Positions 62,980 through 64,000 of a DNA stretch of 64,000 nucleotides are shown here, one piece after another (position 1 is the stretch's first letter; each line of letters opens with the position of its first letter). The notes below the pieces were generated by a model. That model saw only the letters and a program-made list of their open reading frames with translations, ran no database searches and was not told the DNA's origin. The position numbers were made by a program, and so were the translations under genes. Source of the DNA: an uncultured Lachnospiraceae bacterium (GTDB taxonomy: Bacteria > Bacillota > Clostridia > Lachnospirales > Lachnospiraceae); NCBI GenBank assembly GCA_910577015.1, contig CAJTKU010000002.1:62001-126000 (forward strand), given 5' to 3'.

Positions 62980-64000
62980 TTATTGGTTCTTATATTGCAA
63001 AGCGGCAGAGACAAGACCCTTAAATAAAGGATGAGGTCTGTTAGGCCTGGACTTTAACTCGGGATGCGCCTGTGTGGCAATGAAATAGGGATGCTCTTTT
63101 AACTCACACATTTCCACGATGCGGTTATCGGGTGATGTGCCGGAGAGCAGCATGCCGTGTTCTGTCAGGGCAGAGCGGTAGGCATTGTTGACTTCATAGC
63201 GGTGCCTGTGGCGTTCCGAAATCAGGCTTTCCCCATAAAGCCTTCTGGCAAGGGAGCCTTCTGCAAGTACGCAGGGATATGCGCCAAGGCGAAGGGTGCC
63301 GCCGATATTCTCCACGCCGTTCTGGTCCGGCATCAGCGCGATGACGGGATGGGGAGTATCAGGCTCCATTTCCGAACTGTGCGCTCCGGCAAGACCTAAA
63401 ACATTGCGGGCGTATTCCACGATGGTAAGCTGCATCCCCAGACAAATGCCAAGGAAAGGAATCTGTCCGGCTCTTGCATGGCTGATGGCATGAATCATGC
63501 CTTCAATCCCGCGCTGCCCGAAGCCGCCGGGCACCAGAATGCCCTGCACATCCGAAAACAGAGTATCGGTGTTTTCGGGCGTCACCGTCTCGGAATCAAT
63601 CCATTTTATGTTAACGGTGGCATGACTGGCAATACCGCCGTGTTTTAAGGCTTCCACCACACTGATGTAAGCGTCGTGAAGCTGGGTATATTTTCCCACC
63701 AGCGCAATGGTAACGGAATCGGTGGGGTGTTTTAAGTCGTCCACCATCTTTTCCCAGTCCTTTAAATCCGGTTCGGGACAGGGAAGATGCAGGCATTCGC
63801 ATGCCACCTGCGCCAGATGCTCTTTTTCCATGGCAAGGGGCGCCTCATACAGATATGCGACATCCAGATTTTGCAGCACATGCTTTTCGGGGACATTGCA
63901 AAAGAGGGCAATTTTTTCTTTGATGCTTTTATCAAGGGGGTGTTCGCTTCTGCATACCAGAATATCCGGCCAGATGCCCATGCCCTGTAAGTCTTTTACG
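62980..64000 (-). CDS. pyrG: CTP synthase, C-terminal part (cut by right edge)
   Basis: The visible part of about 340 residues covers the end of the synthetase domain (LQGMGIWPDILVCRSEHPLD) and the full glutamine amidotransferase domain, with nucleophile Cys in FLGICLGMQL and the His-Glu pair in THPELKSRP. Full-length enzymes have about 535 residues, so the first third lies beyond 64000; the frame is open to the edge. It makes CTP from UTP and glutamine. Confidence 0.97.
   Translation of the reverse strand, partial: VKDLQGMGIWPDILVCRSEHPLDKSIKEKIALFCNVPEKHVLQNLDVAYLYEAPLAMEKEHLAQVACECLHLPCPEPDLKDWEKMVDDLKHPTDSVTIALVGKYTQLHDAYISVVEALKHGGIASHATVNIKWIDSETVTPENTDTLFSDVQGILVPGGFGQRGIEGMIHAISHARAGQIPFLGICLGMQLTIVEYARNVLGLAGAHSSEMEPDTPHPVIALMPDQNGVENIGGTLRLGAYPCVLAEGSLARRLYGESLISERHRHRYEVNNAYRSALTEHGMLLSGTSPDNRIVEMCELKEHPYFIATQAHPELKSRPNRPHPLFKGLVSAALQYKNQ

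Overview
The window reads as a chromosomal segment of an anaerobic, Gram-positive Clostridia species, most likely a Lachnospiraceae-type gut bacterium. The basis is the gene set: T-box-controlled aminoacyl-tRNA synthetases, a fused 2-oxoacid:ferredoxin oxidoreductase, rubrerythrin, superoxide reductase, a flavodiiron protein, LytTR/GHKL signalling, lipoproteins, and Shine-Dalgarno sites of AGGAGG type. Both edges cut genes: recQ on the left and pyrG on the right.

Layout. 1-3.4 kb: 3' part of recQ, ybaK, and a LytTR regulator/GHKL kinase pair. 3.6-7.3 kb: two half-ABC exporters behind a promoter with candidate LytTR direct repeats. 7.4-10 kb: a thiol-redox pair (CcdA, TlpA-like) and a flavodiiron protein. 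10-25.9 kb: the most unusual region, a co-directional type I secretion locus. It holds a TolC-like coiled-coil protein, two cassettes of truncated RTX N-terminus plus lipoprotein, a 2212-residue RTX protein, an HlyB-type ABC transporter and an HlyD-type adaptor, ending at a terminator. 25.9-31 kb: tRNA-Gly(CCC), a TetR regulator, an MMPL transporter and a YhgE-like protein. 31-33.2 kb: an XRE regulator with a frameshifted small membrane protein, and a methyl-accepting chemotaxis protein. 33.2-36 kb: a 2H phosphoesterase and a TGS-less thrS behind a T-box. 36-39.6 kb: an acyltransferase and an alpha-xylosidase. 39.7-46.7 kb: two related lipoproteins around an oxidative-stress/ferredoxin block and a HAD phosphatase. 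46.7-53.4 kb: T-box proS, a YitT protein, a DEDDh exonuclease, a D,D-carboxypeptidase, trmB and a thioredoxin. 53.5-62.8 kb: a ten-gene Mrp/Mbh-like cation antiporter operon. 63-64 kb: 3' part of pyrG on the minus strand.

How the genes work together. In the secretion locus the giant protein carries a FrpC-like self-processing module with a conserved Asp-Pro (residues 292-293), EF-hand-like loops, seven exact 193-residue RTX repeats and a typical type I C-terminus. HlyB, HlyD and the TolC-like coiled coil could form its export path across a thick wall. A lipoprotein gene sits directly upstream of each of the second and third RTX N-termini, recalling Neisseria frpD-frpC. The redox block (PFOR-like, rubrerythrin, superoxide reductase, flavodiiron protein) fits anaerobic ferredoxin metabolism with oxygen defence. 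The antiporter operon keeps the subunit order of Mbh/Mrp complexes but shows no hydrogenase genes in this window.

A second unusual signal is a dispersed, strongly palindromic element present twice, in opposite orientations (35947-36131 and 49503-49673). Its arms differ in sequence between copies but keep pairing.
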